Notes: generated by a model not told the origin, from the sequence alone. DNA of 64,000 bases from Neobacillus cucumis (GCF_016107705.1 NZ_JAEHGC010000005.1:248001-312000); one strand, 5' to 3'. Shown: positions 43,146-52,188, numbered from the stretch's first letter. Translations and numbers: made by a program.

Positions 43146-45095
43146 TTGAAGGTGAAAGAACAGTTAGCCCAGATGTGGGAGAAATTTGTTATGGAGGGGG
43201 TCCTCCAAGAGGATCTGGATCCAATGATCAAACGCTCTTGGTTGCGATCAAAACAGTTTAATGTGAATCCTTTTCAAACAATCGGAAATGAAAAGCTATC
43301 AGGGCGAGAGTTACAAACTTTACTAGCAGAAAAAAAAGAATTAATCCAAATTTCACTTCCACTCATGAACACACTTTACTCGCTTGTAAAAGGCTCCGGA
43401 TTTCTTGTAACACTTTGTAATGAAAACGGTTACCTATTAACCGTCATAGGCGATCCGGAACCACTGGAAAATGCTGAAAGGATTCAATTTGTTACAGGAG
43501 CCAATTGGAGTGAGGAGGCGATGGGCACGAATGCGATTGGCACAGCTATCCTTGAAATGAAGCCTATTCAAATTTTTTCGTATCAACATTATACACGAGC
43601 AACCCAATCGTGGACCTGTTCGGCCTCTCCCATTTTTGACTCAAATAATAACATAATCGGAGTTTTAAATATTTCCGGACCGTTCGATAAAGTCCATCCC
43701 CACACCCTTGGAATGATTGTTTCCACTGTAAAAGCAATTGAATTTGAGCTGCAATTGATTGAGAAAACAAATCGAAATGAAATGATGATGAGCTATCTTG
43801 AAGAAACAACCAACACCTTAAGTGATGGGATAATCATCATTAATGAAAGTGGTACAGTCATTAAGACTAACAAAATCATGCGACAGATATTGAACTTGTC
43901 AGAAAAAGAAATAGAAGGAAAATGGATTTCCAATGTCATTGAAAATAAGGAAATGGCAAGCTTTTTTCAGACCAACCAAGAAGTAATGGATCGGGAGGTC
44001 AAACTACAAATTTGCAAAACCCAAAACCAGATTTCGGTCCTATTTAATGCAAAACCGATTCATAGACAAGGGATGAATATTGGTTCCCTAATTACTGTGA
44101 AGGAAATAAAGAAAGTCCGACAACTCGTGAACCATTTTTCCGGGAATCAAGCTAAAGTAACGTTTGAAGATATCATTGGAAAAAATGAACGTTTTTTGCA
44201 GTGTTTACTGGAGGCAAAGCTAGCAGCAAAAAATGAATCGACCGTTCTGTTAATGGGGGAAAGCGGTACGGGCAAGGATTTAATGGCACAGGGTATTCAC
44301 AATGAAAGCAGCCGGCGCAAGTCTCCATTTATCGCCATCAATTGTGGAGGCATACCGAGAGATTTATTAGGAAGCGAGCTTTTTGGGTATGCTGAAGGCG
44401 CTTTTACGGGAGCAAGAAAAGGCGGTCATGCCGGGAAATTTGAGTTAGCTGACGGAGGGACCTTATTTTTAGATGAAATTGGTGAAATGTCATTGGAAAT
44501 GCAAGTCCTGCTTTTGCGGGTTTTACAGACGCGAGAGGTCGTCCGGATTGGTGGTTCAAGAGTGGTGCCGGTTAATGTTCGTATTATTGCAGCAACGAAC
44601 AAAGACCTTTGGAAGGAGGTACAGAAAGGAAGTTTCCGTGATGATTTATTTTTCCGCCTAAATGTCATGCCGATTCAAATGCCAAGCCTTCGGGATCGGA
44701 AGGATGATATTCCATTATTAGTCCAACATTTTTCCAGCCAGCTCGCATTTCGAATGCAAAGAAAATCCCCTGCAATTAATGATCATGTTCTCCATTTATT
44801 AAAAGCATATGACTGGCCTGGCAATGTTCGAGAATTACATAATATTATTGAACGGGCAATGGTAAAAGCTTCTGACGATAAATTGACTACGGAATTGTTC
44901 CCTGAAGAAATTTCCGCATATGGAACCTTGAAAGATGAAAATCCGTCAAGATTACCAAAAAAGGATGAACGAAAAAGGCAGGCATTACTAGAATCCATTG
45001 AAAAATATAATCGCAATTTTAGTAAAGCTGCAGCAGATTTAGGTATATCCCGTAGTACCTTATATCGGCAAATGAAAAAATACAATATTGAGTAA
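43146..45095 (+). CDS. acoR: Sigma-54-dependent activator of acetoin catabolism, AcoR-like
   Basis: 649 residues. The N-terminal GAF-type domain has GSGFLVTLCNENGYLL and GANWSEEAMGTNAIGTAI, the AcoR hallmark. A PAS region is followed by the AAA+ domain with GESGTGKD, GAFTGA and GTLFLDEIGEM, and a Fis helix-turn-helix NFSKAAADLGISRSTLYRQM. It activates acoABC from a sigma-54 promoter. The TTG at 43146 is about 7 bases after GGAGGAGG; the open frame upstream to 43032 crosses the adhE terminator and is rejected. A long hairpin follows its stop. Confidence 0.92.
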   Translation: MKVKEQLAQMWEKFVMEGVLQEDLDPMIKRSWLRSKQFNVNPFQTIGNEKLSGRELQTLLAEKKELIQISLPLMNTLYSLVKGSGFLVTLCNENGYLLTVIGDPEPLENAERIQFVTGANWSEEAMGTNAIGTAILEMKPIQIFSYQHYTRATQSWTCSASPIFDSNNNIIGVLNISGPFDKVHPHTLGMIVSTVKAIEFELQLIEKTNRNEMMMSYLEETTNTLSDGIIIINESGTVIKTNKIMRQILNLSEKEIEGKWISNVIENKEMASFFQTNQEVMDREVKLQICKTQNQISVLFNAKPIHRQGMNIGSLITVKEIKKVRQLVNHFSGNQAKVTFEDIIGKNERFLQCLLEAKLAAKNESTVLLMGESGTGKDLMAQGIHNESSRRKSPFIAINCGGIPRDLLGSELFGYAEGAFTGARKGGHAGKFELADGGTLFLDEIGEMSLEMQVLLLRVLQTREVVRIGGSRVVPVNVRIIAATNKDLWKEVQKGSFRDDLFFRLNVMPIQMPSLRDRKDDIPLLVQHFSSQLAFRMQRKSPAINDHVLHLLKAYDWPGNVRELHNIIERAMVKASDDKLTTELFPEEISAYGTLKDENPSRLPKKDERKRQALLESIEKYNRNFSKAAADLGISRSTLYRQMKKYNIE

Positions 45096-45098
45096 TGG

Positions 45099-45168
45099 CT
45101 GTCCCGTTTTGCAACAGTGTCCCATATTCGTTGGGACACTATGTAGCAAAACGAGACAGTCCTTTTTT
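45099..45168 (+). terminator. Long hairpin terminator of acoR, possibly doubling as AcoR upstream element
   Basis: Outer arms CTGTCCCGTTTTGC (45099-45112) and GCAAAACGAGACAG (45146-45159) enclose GTGTCCCA (45117-45124) and TGGGACAC (45132-45139), then TTTTTTT. The four TGTCYC half-sites lie 40-100 bp upstream of the sigma-54 promoter, where enhancer sites occur. Confidence 0.7.
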
Positions 45169-45181
45169 TGAAAAGATAATT

Positions 45182-45195
45182 AGTAAACGCTTTCG
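45182..45195 (+). promoter_or_regulatory. cre-like site at the aco promoter
   Basis: AGTAAACGCTTTCG fits the CcpA consensus at 12 of 14 positions and ends 5 bp before the -24 element. CcpA control of aco is known in B. subtilis. Confidence 0.5.
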
Positions 45196-45199
45196 TATA

Positions 45200-45215
45200 T
45201 GGCATGAAACTTGCA
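45200..45215 (+). promoter_or_regulatory. Sigma-54 promoter of acoABC
   Basis: TGGCATGAAACTTGCA has GG and GC elements 10 bp apart, 48 bp before acoA. Confidence 0.85.
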
Positions 45216-45262
45216 TTCTATTAAGAAGAGAAGACATTTTTAAGATTAAAGGAGGAATTTAC

Positions 45263-46273
45263 GTGTCATTAACAAGTGAAAAAGTAAATATTCCTGTTGA
45301 AAAGCTGAAATGGATGTACGAAACAATGGTAAAAAGCCGCTATTACGAAGACACCATGGTGGAAGCCTATAGTGAAGGGAAAAAACCAGTTTTTAATATT
45401 GGTGCAGGACCGGTTCCAGGAGAAATGCATCTAAGTACAGGACAGGAGCCTGCTGCTGTAGGGATATGCGCCCATTTGAAAAAAGAAGATACGGTAACGG
45501 CTCCGCACCGCCCGCATCATCATGCAATTGCAAAAGGTGTGGATTTAAAGAAAATGACAGCAGAGATGTTCGGAAAAGTGACTGGGCTCGGAAAAGGAAA
45601 AGGCGGTCATATGCATTTATTTGATCCGGAAGTGAAGTTTTCCTGCGGCGGTATTATAGCAGCAGGGATACCCCATGCAGTTGGAGCAGCACTTGCGGCA
45701 AAGAAAAAAGGTCAAGACTGGGTAGCGGTTGCATTTGTTGGTGAAGGGGCCGCAAATGCCGGCGGTTTCCATGAGTCACTGAATCTAGCAGCCGTTTGGA
45801 AATTACCGCTCATTGTCGTAGTGGAGGATAACTCATATGGAATTTCTGTCTCAAAACAGGATTCAACAGCGGTTGATTCAAATGAAAAGCGGGCTGCAGC
45901 ATATGGAATTGCCGGAGCACATGTCTCTGGTAATGACCCAATTGAAATGTACAAGGTGTCGGAAGAAGCCGTTAAGCGGGCACGCAATGGTCAAGGTCCT
46001 ACCATTATTGAAATTGAAACCTATCGGTTCTTAGGCCACTTCCAAGGAGATCCAGAGCTATACCGTGATAAAGACGAAGTGCCTAATCTTCGAAAAATAG
46101 ATCCTATTATTAAATTGAAGGAATTAATCTTGGCAGAAGGTGTATCTACAGAAGAGGAACTTGAGGTTTTAGAGGCGATAGCAAAGAAAGAAGTAGATGC
46201 TGCCTATGCCTTTGCAAGGGAAAGTGCCGATCCAAAACCGGAAGATGCTCTAGAGGATGTTTTTTCAAAATAA
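45263..46273 (+). CDS. acoA: Acetoin dehydrogenase E1 component alpha subunit
   Basis: 336 residues. The thiamine-diphosphate region is GEGAANAGGFHESLNLAAVW followed by IVVVEDNSYG. APHRPHHHAIAKGVD and GKGKGGHMHLFD fit AcoA. With AcoB it oxidatively cleaves acetoin to acetaldehyde and an acetyl group passed to AcoC. GTG at 45263 follows AGGAGG. The frame extends upstream through the promoter, which is rejected. The acoR neighbour separates this set from pyruvate or branched-chain dehydrogenases. Confidence 0.92.
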   Translation: MSLTSEKVNIPVEKLKWMYETMVKSRYYEDTMVEAYSEGKKPVFNIGAGPVPGEMHLSTGQEPAAVGICAHLKKEDTVTAPHRPHHHAIAKGVDLKKMTAEMFGKVTGLGKGKGGHMHLFDPEVKFSCGGIIAAGIPHAVGAALAAKKKGQDWVAVAFVGEGAANAGGFHESLNLAAVWKLPLIVVVEDNSYGISVSKQDSTAVDSNEKRAAAYGIAGAHVSGNDPIEMYKVSEEAVKRARNGQGPTIIEIETYRFLGHFQGDPELYRDKDEVPNLRKIDPIIKLKELILAEGVSTEEELEVLEAIAKKEVDAAYAFARESADPKPEDALEDVFSK

Positions 46274-46305
46274 AAAATCTCAGGGGAATTGAAAGGAGAA
46301 TCACG

Positions 46306-47328
46306 ATGGAAACATTAAAAAAGCGGATGTTAACTGGAAATAAAGCGATGGCCGAAGCAATTGCCTTAGAAATGGAAAGAGACCCAAGTGTTTTCGTGCT
46401 TGGTGAGGATGTTGGAAAATATGGAGGTATATTCGGTTCGACTCAAGGTCTGTTTGAAAAATTTGGCCAAGACCGTGTAATGGACACTCCGATATCTGAA
46501 ACCGCCTTTATTGGGGCTGCCATCGGAGCAGCTGCAGAAGGGCTCCGTCCGATTGCAGAATTAATGTTTGTTGATTTCTTTGGTGTATGTATGGACCAAA
46601 TTTACAATCATATGGCGAAAATTCAATATATGTCCGGAGGTAATGTCAAGCTTCCGATGGTTCTGATGACGGCAGTTGGCGGCGGGTACAACGATGCTGC
46701 ACAGCATTCGCAAACCCTTTATGCTACCTTTGCTCATATGCCTGGACTAAAGGTTGTGGCACCATCGACTCCATATGATTTAAAAGGAATGATGATTTCG
46801 GCTATTCGTGATGATAACCCTGTCTTATTTATGTTCCATAAAACACTACAGGGCCTTGGCTGGATGGACCAGCTTGATGCCTCCGTTTCACATGTGCCGG
46901 AAGAGGCTTACACGGTACCACTTGATAAGGCAAAGGTTGTTCGTGAAGGGAAGGACGTCACGATTGTCGGGCTGCAAATGACGATGCATTATGCTTTAGA
47001 GGCTGCAGCAAGACTTGCAAAGGAAGGGATTGAAGCAGAAGTCATTGATTTACGTTCCCTTGCTCCAATTGATAAAGATACGATATTAAATTCGGTAAGA
47101 AAAACACATCGCTTAATCGTGGTTGATGAGGATTATTTATCCTACGGGATAACAGCTGAAATTTCCGCAATTGTCGTTGAAGAAGCGCTGTACGATCTTG
47201 AAGCGCCAATCAAGCGGATTGCGATTCCGGATGTACCAATCCCTTATAGCCGCCCATTAGAGCAATTTATCCTGCCTAGTGCTGAAAAAATCTATCAACA
47301 AGCAATTAAACTTGTAAACGAAGAATAG
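46306..47328 (+). CDS. acoB: Acetoin dehydrogenase E1 component beta subunit
   Basis: 340 residues with VFVLGEDVGKYGGIFGSTQGLF, DTPISETAFIGAAIGAAAEG, MTAVGGGYNDAAQHSQTLYA and VIDLRSLAPIDKDTI. FMFHKTLQGLGWMDQLD is distinctive for the acetoin enzyme. It completes the TPP-binding site with AcoA. It begins 32 bp after acoA with GAAAGGAG upstream. Confidence 0.93.
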   Translation: METLKKRMLTGNKAMAEAIALEMERDPSVFVLGEDVGKYGGIFGSTQGLFEKFGQDRVMDTPISETAFIGAAIGAAAEGLRPIAELMFVDFFGVCMDQIYNHMAKIQYMSGGNVKLPMVLMTAVGGGYNDAAQHSQTLYATFAHMPGLKVVAPSTPYDLKGMMISAIRDDNPVLFMFHKTLQGLGWMDQLDASVSHVPEEAYTVPLDKAKVVREGKDVTIVGLQMTMHYALEAAARLAKEGIEAEVIDLRSLAPIDKDTILNSVRKTHRLIVVDEDYLSYGITAEISAIVVEEALYDLEAPIKRIAIPDVPIPYSRPLEQFILPSAEKIYQQAIKLVNEE

Positions 47329-47343
47329 TCAGGGGGTTTCATT

Positions 47344-48471
47344 ATGTTTGAAGTAAGATTGCCGCAAACGTCAGAGGATGATTTAGAGAGTGTCATTGTT
47401 TTTTGGCACAAATCAGAGGGCGATACCGTCAATGAGGGTGATGTTCTTGTAGAAGTCCAAACCGAAAAAGCGGTGTTTGAAATCGAAGCGGAAGAAAGCG
47501 GCGTTTTGTATGAAATTCGTGTTCCAAGGGGTGAGGTTGCAGGCGTAGGACAGGTTCTCGCTACAATTGCTCCATCTGCGAGCACACCTATTGAAAAAAT
47601 CGATCAACAGGAAAAAGTAGAAAGTACAGAACAGTCTTCCGAGTCTTCCCAGTTTGTAAAAGTATCGCCGAGGATTCGCCGCTTGGCTCGAGATCTGGGG
47701 GTAGATTTAGCAATTGTAAAAGGAACAGGCCGTAACGGGCATATTACGGAAGAGGATCTTCATCAAGCAGTAAAACAGGAAAGTAGGCCAGATTTTAAAT
47801 CGGTTCCTATTGTCGGGGTGAGGAAAACCATTGCCAAGCGAATGTCAGAGAGCCTTGTATCCACGGCGCAATTAACGGAAACTGCCTGGGCGGATGTGAC
47901 CCTATTAGCCGAAGAACGAAGTCATAGAATCGATAAGGTTAGTTGGAATGATCTATTGTTATTTGCAGTTGCGAAATCGTTGAAACAAAACCCGAATATC
48001 AATGCTCATGTTTTTGAAGAGGAAATCCGTCAGTATGAGAAGGTTCATTTAGGGGTTGCAGTTGACACCGAGGATGGACTTTATGTTCCTGTAATTAAAA
48101 ATGCCGATGAGTTAAGTTTACTTCAATTACGCGATCGTGTCCGTGAACTAGTGGAAAAAGTGAGTCAACATCGGATTACCCCCGAGGAGCTTTCCGGTGG
48201 GACCTTTACTGTAACAAACCTAGGCAGTTTTGGAATTCAATTTTTTACCCCGATCCTAAATCTGCCTGAAGCAGCGATTCTTGGTGTTGGAAAAATCGAA
48301 ACCGATCTAACTTTGAAAAATGGCCAAATTACGGAGAGGAAGAGACTGCCACTAAGCTTAACATTTGATCATCGTGCGATAGATGGTGCACCTGCAGCAA
48401 AATTTATACAAACGTTAATTGGCTATCTTGAGGAACCTGCTAGACTATTAGATGAGGTTTTAGCTAAATAA
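47344..48471 (+). CDS. acoC: Acetoin dehydrogenase E2 (dihydrolipoamide acetyltransferase)
   Basis: 375 residues. A single lipoyl domain (about 1-78, lipoyl-lysine in TEKAVFE) is followed by a linker, the peripheral subunit-binding domain SPRIRRLARDLGVDLAIVKG, and a catalytic acyltransferase domain ending with the active-site HxxxDG in FDHRAIDGAPAAKF. It moves the acetyl group to CoA. The E3 gene usually next in aco operons is absent here; a terminator follows directly. Confidence 0.92.
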   Translation: MFEVRLPQTSEDDLESVIVFWHKSEGDTVNEGDVLVEVQTEKAVFEIEAEESGVLYEIRVPRGEVAGVGQVLATIAPSASTPIEKIDQQEKVESTEQSSESSQFVKVSPRIRRLARDLGVDLAIVKGTGRNGHITEEDLHQAVKQESRPDFKSVPIVGVRKTIAKRMSESLVSTAQLTETAWADVTLLAEERSHRIDKVSWNDLLLFAVAKSLKQNPNINAHVFEEEIRQYEKVHLGVAVDTEDGLYVPVIKNADELSLLQLRDRVRELVEKVSQHRITPEELSGGTFTVTNLGSFGIQFFTPILNLPEAAILGVGKIETDLTLKNGQITERKRLPLSLTFDHRAIDGAPAAKFIQTLIGYLEEPARLLDEVLAK

Positions 48472-48477
48472 TAGATA

Positions 48478-48512
48478 AAAAACGATTGAGGATTATCCTC
48501 AATCGTTTTTTC
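48478..48512 (+). terminator. Intrinsic terminator of acoABC
   Basis: AACGATTGAGGA and TCCTCAATCGTT arms with T-run. Confidence 0.92.
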
Positions 48513-48603
48513 GTTAAAAGATATATATATGACTCTTTATAGTTCGTATGCCTTTCCAATTAAGCACAGGATTGCATATATATAGAACAAGGAGAGATGG
48601 GAT

Positions 48604-49470
48604 ATGAAAATCAATCAAAAGTTTATTCCTGCTTCCAATACTTTTACTCGCCCTGGCATTAAAATGAATCCCGAATATATAACGATCCATGAAACGGATA
48701 ATACCGCTAGAGGTGCAGACGATTTTGCCCATGCTAACCTTCAATATAACGGTAATACTAGACAAGCTTCCTGGCATTTTACAGTTGATGATGATTCTAT
48801 TTACCAATCGATACCGACTGACGAAGTAGCATGGCATGCGGGAGATGGAGATGGACCAGGGAATATGTCATCCATCGCCATTGAAATTTGTGTCAATCGT
48901 GATGGTGATTTTACTAATGCGGTTGAAAATGCGGCGTGGCTAACCAAACATTTAATGGGGGAATTAAGAATCCCTATTTCTAATGTTGTCCAGCATCACC
49001 ACTGGAGTGGTAAAAACTGTCCAAGATATTTGCGGAGTGGTGAAAAAGGAGTCGATTGGAACGATTTTTTAGCGATGGTTAAAGGTGAAAAAATCAATAA
49101 ATCGGATACCCCGAAAAAGGTCAGCAAGGAGGAATATAAAGGCGACAGTATTGTTGATTACCTGAATAGTCTCGGTGAAGATTCTAGCTTTTCGAATCGT
49201 GAGAAATTAGCCGCAAAATACGGTATAGGGAATTATAAAGGCACTGCAGAACAGAATCTAAAACTATTGGATATTTTAAGAGGCAGAAAGTCTAAAACGG
49301 GGTCATCAGATAAAGGTTATAAGGGCAACAGCATTGTTGATTACCTCAATAGCATTGGAGAAGATTCAAGTTTTTCCAATCGTGCAAAACTAGCAGAACA
49401 ATATGGTATAAAGAATTATACAGGCACTGCAGCACAAAATCTAAAGTTACTGGATATTCTTAAAAGATGA
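48604..49470 (+). CDS. N-acetylmuramoyl-L-alanine amidase with two C-terminal repeats
   Basis: 288 residues. The amidase_2 (PGRP-like) domain occupies about 1-160, with zinc ligands in TIHETDN, QHHHWSGKNCP and the catalytic region around WHAGDGDG. Two 45-residue repeats follow, each starting YKG-SIVDYLNS and containing EDSSFSNR-KLA--YGI and GTA-QNLKLLDIL, probably for wall binding. It cleaves the amide between N-acetylmuramic acid and L-alanine. No signal peptide is visible, as in phage-type or sporulation amidases. GGAGAGATGGG precedes the ATG. Confidence 0.9.
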   Translation: MKINQKFIPASNTFTRPGIKMNPEYITIHETDNTARGADDFAHANLQYNGNTRQASWHFTVDDDSIYQSIPTDEVAWHAGDGDGPGNMSSIAIEICVNRDGDFTNAVENAAWLTKHLMGELRIPISNVVQHHHWSGKNCPRYLRSGEKGVDWNDFLAMVKGEKINKSDTPKKVSKEEYKGDSIVDYLNSLGEDSSFSNREKLAAKYGIGNYKGTAEQNLKLLDILRGRKSKTGSSDKGYKGNSIVDYLNSIGEDSSFSNRAKLAEQYGIKNYTGTAAQNLKLLDILKR

Positions 49471-49487
49471 TTCTGAATAAGAGGAAG

Positions 49488-49526
49488 TCAAAAATAGAGC
49501 TGCTCACGAAACAGTTCTATTTTTGA
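49488..49526 (+). terminator. Intrinsic terminator after the amidase
   Basis: TCAAAAATAGA and TCTATTTTTGA arms with internal CTG/CAG pairing. Confidence 0.75.
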
Positions 49527-49618
49527 TTGGCATTCGATAACGGGAGATAACTATATTATTTTCTACTTTCATTTTTCATAAAATTCTGTTACAATCACTC
49601 GAAATAGGGGGTGTAATC

Positions 49619-49810
49619 ATGGCTGGTAATGTAACAGAATTACTTGGTGCTCCATATGAAAATTTAATTGAAGCCCAAGTAGATAAAAGTCCAAGCGAAA
49701 TTGTTATTTCGAATAATGGTGGCGAAACCTACTACATAGTAACGCCTGAAGTATATGATAGCGATCTTAAACAAGAAGGATTCGAAATCGTCGTGTCTGC
49801 CGGAGAGTAA
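49619..49810 (+). CDS. Small hypothetical protein (63 aa)
   Basis: A 63-residue acidic protein that I cannot assign. It starts MAGNVTELLG and contains SPSEIVISNNGGETYYIVTPE. GGGGGTG precedes the ATG, and a terminator overlaps its stop, so it is a plausible independent gene. Confidence 0.7.
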   Translation: MAGNVTELLGAPYENLIEAQVDKSPSEIVISNNGGETYYIVTPEVYDSDLKQEGFEIVVSAGE

Positions 49811-49836
49811 TTTACTCTCTGGTTTTTTTTTTTTTG
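49800..49836 (+). terminator. Intrinsic terminator overlapping the stop of the 63-aa gene
   Basis: GAGAGTAAATTACTCTC-like stem (GAGAGTAA-TTTACTCTC) followed by about 14 Ts. Confidence 0.9.
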
Positions 49837-49909
49837 TGGTAATTTTTTGAAGTTTTTTACTAGGAATATCGGAACTGTGATACTAGTCTCTATCATCATG
49901 CGACAATAT

Positions 49910-49926
49910 ATTACAATACTATTACA
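49910..49926 (-). promoter_or_regulatory. WalR box upstream of the LysM-NlpC/P60 gene
   Basis: On the minus strand TGTAAT-AGTAT-TGTAAT is a perfect direct repeat with the 5-bp gap of the WalR consensus, 91 bp before the next gene. Confidence 0.65.
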
Positions 49927-50016
49927 TTTGGTTAACAGTTTTCGACATAATCTAGCAATCTTCCCAAATAGTAAGTAAACTGGAAAAGTGATTATATAGA
50001 TAGCGTGGGGGAGAAA

Positions 50017-50823
50017 ATGAAAAAGAAACTTTTGTCATTAGTAGCAGCTACAGTAATTGGGACTTCTTTATATAGTACTTCAGCCATGGCCATGAATATC
50101 AAGGTTAAAAAGGGAGATACCTTATCTAAGTATTCCAAGCAATACCATATCTCAGTTGCAAAAATAAAATCAGCAAATAAATTAAAAAATGATCGAATCT
50201 TTGTCGGGCAGAATCTTAATATTCCTGTAAAAGGAAATAGTGTTGCCAAACAGAGCACTACTCCGACTTCATACATATATACAGTAAAAAAAGGCGATAC
50301 TCTCTCAGCAATCGCTAAAAAATACAATACAACTGTAAAACAATTGAAGTCATTAAATAATCTGAAATCAGATTTTATCCGACTTGGCCAAAAACTTAAA
50401 GTCAGCGGCAAAATGACCACTCAATCGATTAAAACGAATGAAACTACAAGTTCTACCGTGAAAGAATTAAATACAGATAAATTGATACAGGATGCCAAAG
50501 CAGTGATTGGAACCCCTTACAAATGGGGAGGAACGACAACAAGCGGCTTTGATTGCAGCGGTTTTATTTACTATGTAATTAACAAACAAAAACCTATCTC
50601 TCGTCAGACGGTTGCTGGTTATTGGAGCATGATGAAGCCGGTATCTACTTTATCGGTTGGTGATTTTGTTTATTATGAAACGTATAAATCAGGTCCTTCG
50701 CATATGGGGATTTATGTTGGAAATGGAAAGTTCATTCACTCCGGTTCAACTAAGGGTGTTGAAATTTCCGATATGAATAATTCTTATTGGAAGCCTCGGT
50801 ACCTAGGTGCAAGGCATTTATAG
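50017..50823 (+). CDS. Cell-wall D,L-endopeptidase with two LysM and NlpC/P60 domains (LytE/CwlS-like)
   Basis: 268 residues. A signal peptide ends near STSAMA. LysM 1 (about 28-72, [21 protein letters not shown]) and LysM 2 (about 90-133, [19 protein letters not shown]) are followed by a linker and NlpC/P60 (about 155-268). The catalytic Cys is in FDCSGFIYY, with His residues in PSHMGIYVG and FIHSG. It is secreted, binds peptidoglycan and cuts the stem peptide. GGGGGAG precedes the ATG at 50017. A WalR box upstream parallels lytE control in B. subtilis. Confidence 0.92.
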   Translation: MKKKLLSLVAATVIGTSLYSTSAMAMNIKVKKGDTLSKYSKQYHISVAKIKSANKLKNDRIFVGQNLNIPVKGNSVAKQSTTPTSYIYTVKKGDTLSAIAKKYNTTVKQLKSLNNLKSDFIRLGQKLKVSGKMTTQSIKTNETTSSTVKELNTDKLIQDAKAVIGTPYKWGGTTTSGFDCSGFIYYVINKQKPISRQTVAGYWSMMKPVSTLSVGDFVYYETYKSGPSHMGIYVGNGKFIHSGSTKGVEISDMNNSYWKPRYLGARHL

Positions 50824-50830
50824 TTTATTA

Positions 50831-50866
50831 AAGGAACTCTTATTTACAGTAAGAGTTCCCTTTTAT
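50831..50866. terminator. Bidirectional terminator between endopeptidase and prsA
   Basis: GGAACTCTT (50833-50841) and AAGAGTTCC (50851-50859) with T-run on + and AT-rich tail on -. Confidence 0.8.
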
Positions 50867-50884
50867 AGGTGAAGTGTTCGTTTT

Positions 50885-51736
50885 TTATTGGCTGGTTAAG
50901 GCAGAGAAATCTGTTGCTTTGCTCAAATCCTTTTCCGATATGGTAACATTCGCTTTTTTAAATTCAGCTTTTAAAACAGTTGCAATCTTTTCCTGCGTGA
51001 CCTTTGTTTCTTTGACTTGATCTGTAAGGGTATTTTTCATTTGTGCGAATGATTTTTTCGCTTTTTTATCTGTCAATTGAATAATATGGTATCCATATTG
51101 AGTTTTGACCGGGTCACTGACTTCTTTTAGTTTTAAAGCATAGGCTGCTTTTTCAAAATCCGCGTCCATCTCACCATTTCCAAACCACCCAAGATCACCG
51201 CCATTTGAAGAACTTGCTGGATCTTGTGAATATTTTTTCGCCAAATCTTCAAATTTTTCGCCTTTTTTGAGTTTAGCTTCCACTTCATCAGCAGTTTTCT
51301 TATCGTTCACTAAAATATGACGGGCGCGAATTTCTGGCTTGTAACTAGCGTATGCATCCTTTAATTCTTTATCGGTAACTTTAAGGGTTTTATACACCGC
51401 TTTCTCCTCTAAAAGATTTAGCTTCACTACGTTCCTATAGTCAGACTCATTTTTGTAGCCGTATTGCTGTAAAGTGGTTAGAAATTGATCACCCAGTTGT
51501 TCTTTTACTTTTTTAACCTCCGCATCAATTTCAGATTTAGTAACGGTATATTCTTTAGACAAAACTTTTTCAACAGCAAGCTCTTGAAGTGTCTGTGTTC
51601 CATACTTTGTTTTCATTGCTTGATATAATTCATCTTGTGAGATATTTCCTGAATCGGATTTCATGAGGGTACTATTGCTGCAAGCAGACAATCCCAGTGC
51701 ACTGATCATGATACCTGTAAGAATCCATTTCTTCAT
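50885..51736 (-). CDS. prsA: Extracellular foldase PrsA (parvulin-type lipoprotein)
   Basis: 283 residues. The lipobox is LSAC, so it is anchored outside the membrane. The parvulin domain (about 135-225) shows RARHILVNDKKTADEV, FEDLAKKYSQDPASSSNGGDLGWF and YGYHIIQLTDK. Flanking helical arms form the chaperone bowl. It helps exported proteins fold. AGGAGTGGAAGA lies upstream of the ATG. Many bacilli have several paralogs; this one is full length. Confidence 0.95.
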   Translation of the reverse strand: MKKWILTGIMISALGLSACSNSTLMKSDSGNISQDELYQAMKTKYGTQTLQELAVEKVLSKEYTVTKSEIDAEVKKVKEQLGDQFLTTLQQYGYKNESDYRNVVKLNLLEEKAVYKTLKVTDKELKDAYASYKPEIRARHILVNDKKTADEVEAKLKKGEKFEDLAKKYSQDPASSSNGGDLGWFGNGEMDADFEKAAYALKLKEVSDPVKTQYGYHIIQLTDKKAKKSFAQMKNTLTDQVKETKVTQEKIATVLKAEFKKANVTISEKDLSKATDFSALTSQ

Positions 51737-51929
51737 TCTTCCACTCCTAAAATTTGTAATCTATTAGATGTTAAAAACTATATTAATGAATGAATATGAA
51801 TAAATGATGAACAGGTTAAGAAGAATGTAAGAAGAAATTAAGAAATAATTTATGAGATTTTAATAGAAATTTAAGAAAATAGCGGGACCAAATTTAAACA
51901 ATAAAGGAGTAGTTTTATTGTGAAATAAA

Positions 51930-51967
51930 AAAAGCGATGTATTAGCTTAAAAATAACATCGCTTTTA
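51930..51967. terminator. Terminator-like hairpin 3' of the 48-aa gene
   Basis: AGCGATGT (51933-51940) and ACATCGCT (51956-51963) with A- and T-runs on either side. On the minus strand it follows the small gene at 52042-52188. Confidence 0.65.
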
Positions 51968-52041
51968 ATTATTTCCTTAGACGCTTCCATTTGTGGAGCA
52001 GTAGTTTTTTGTCGTTGCACAACATTTATAATAGAAACTAT

Positions 52042-52188
52042 CTAAACGAAGCAGGGGTCATTAAAATAAATTACTTCGGTTAAGATCAAATTTCCGCCCA
52101 TTTCTAGCATCGCATCTCTAGCTTCTTTTTCTGTAGAAAATTCGTATATTTTAATACTTTCCTCCGTATGCACGGTGATTACCCACAT
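52042..52188 (-). CDS. Small hypothetical protein (48 aa)
   Basis: A short minus-strand frame: MWVITVHTEESIKIYEF at the start, a Lys/Glu-rich helix and GGNLILTEVIYFNDPCF near the end. It has beta-alpha-beta character and no signal peptide. GGAGA lies about 9 bases before the ATG, and a terminator-like hairpin follows within 80 bp. I recall similar tiny proteins as hypotheticals in bacilli, but no function. Confidence 0.6.
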   Translation of the reverse strand: MWVITVHTEESIKIYEFSTEKEARDAMLEMGGNLILTEVIYFNDPCFV

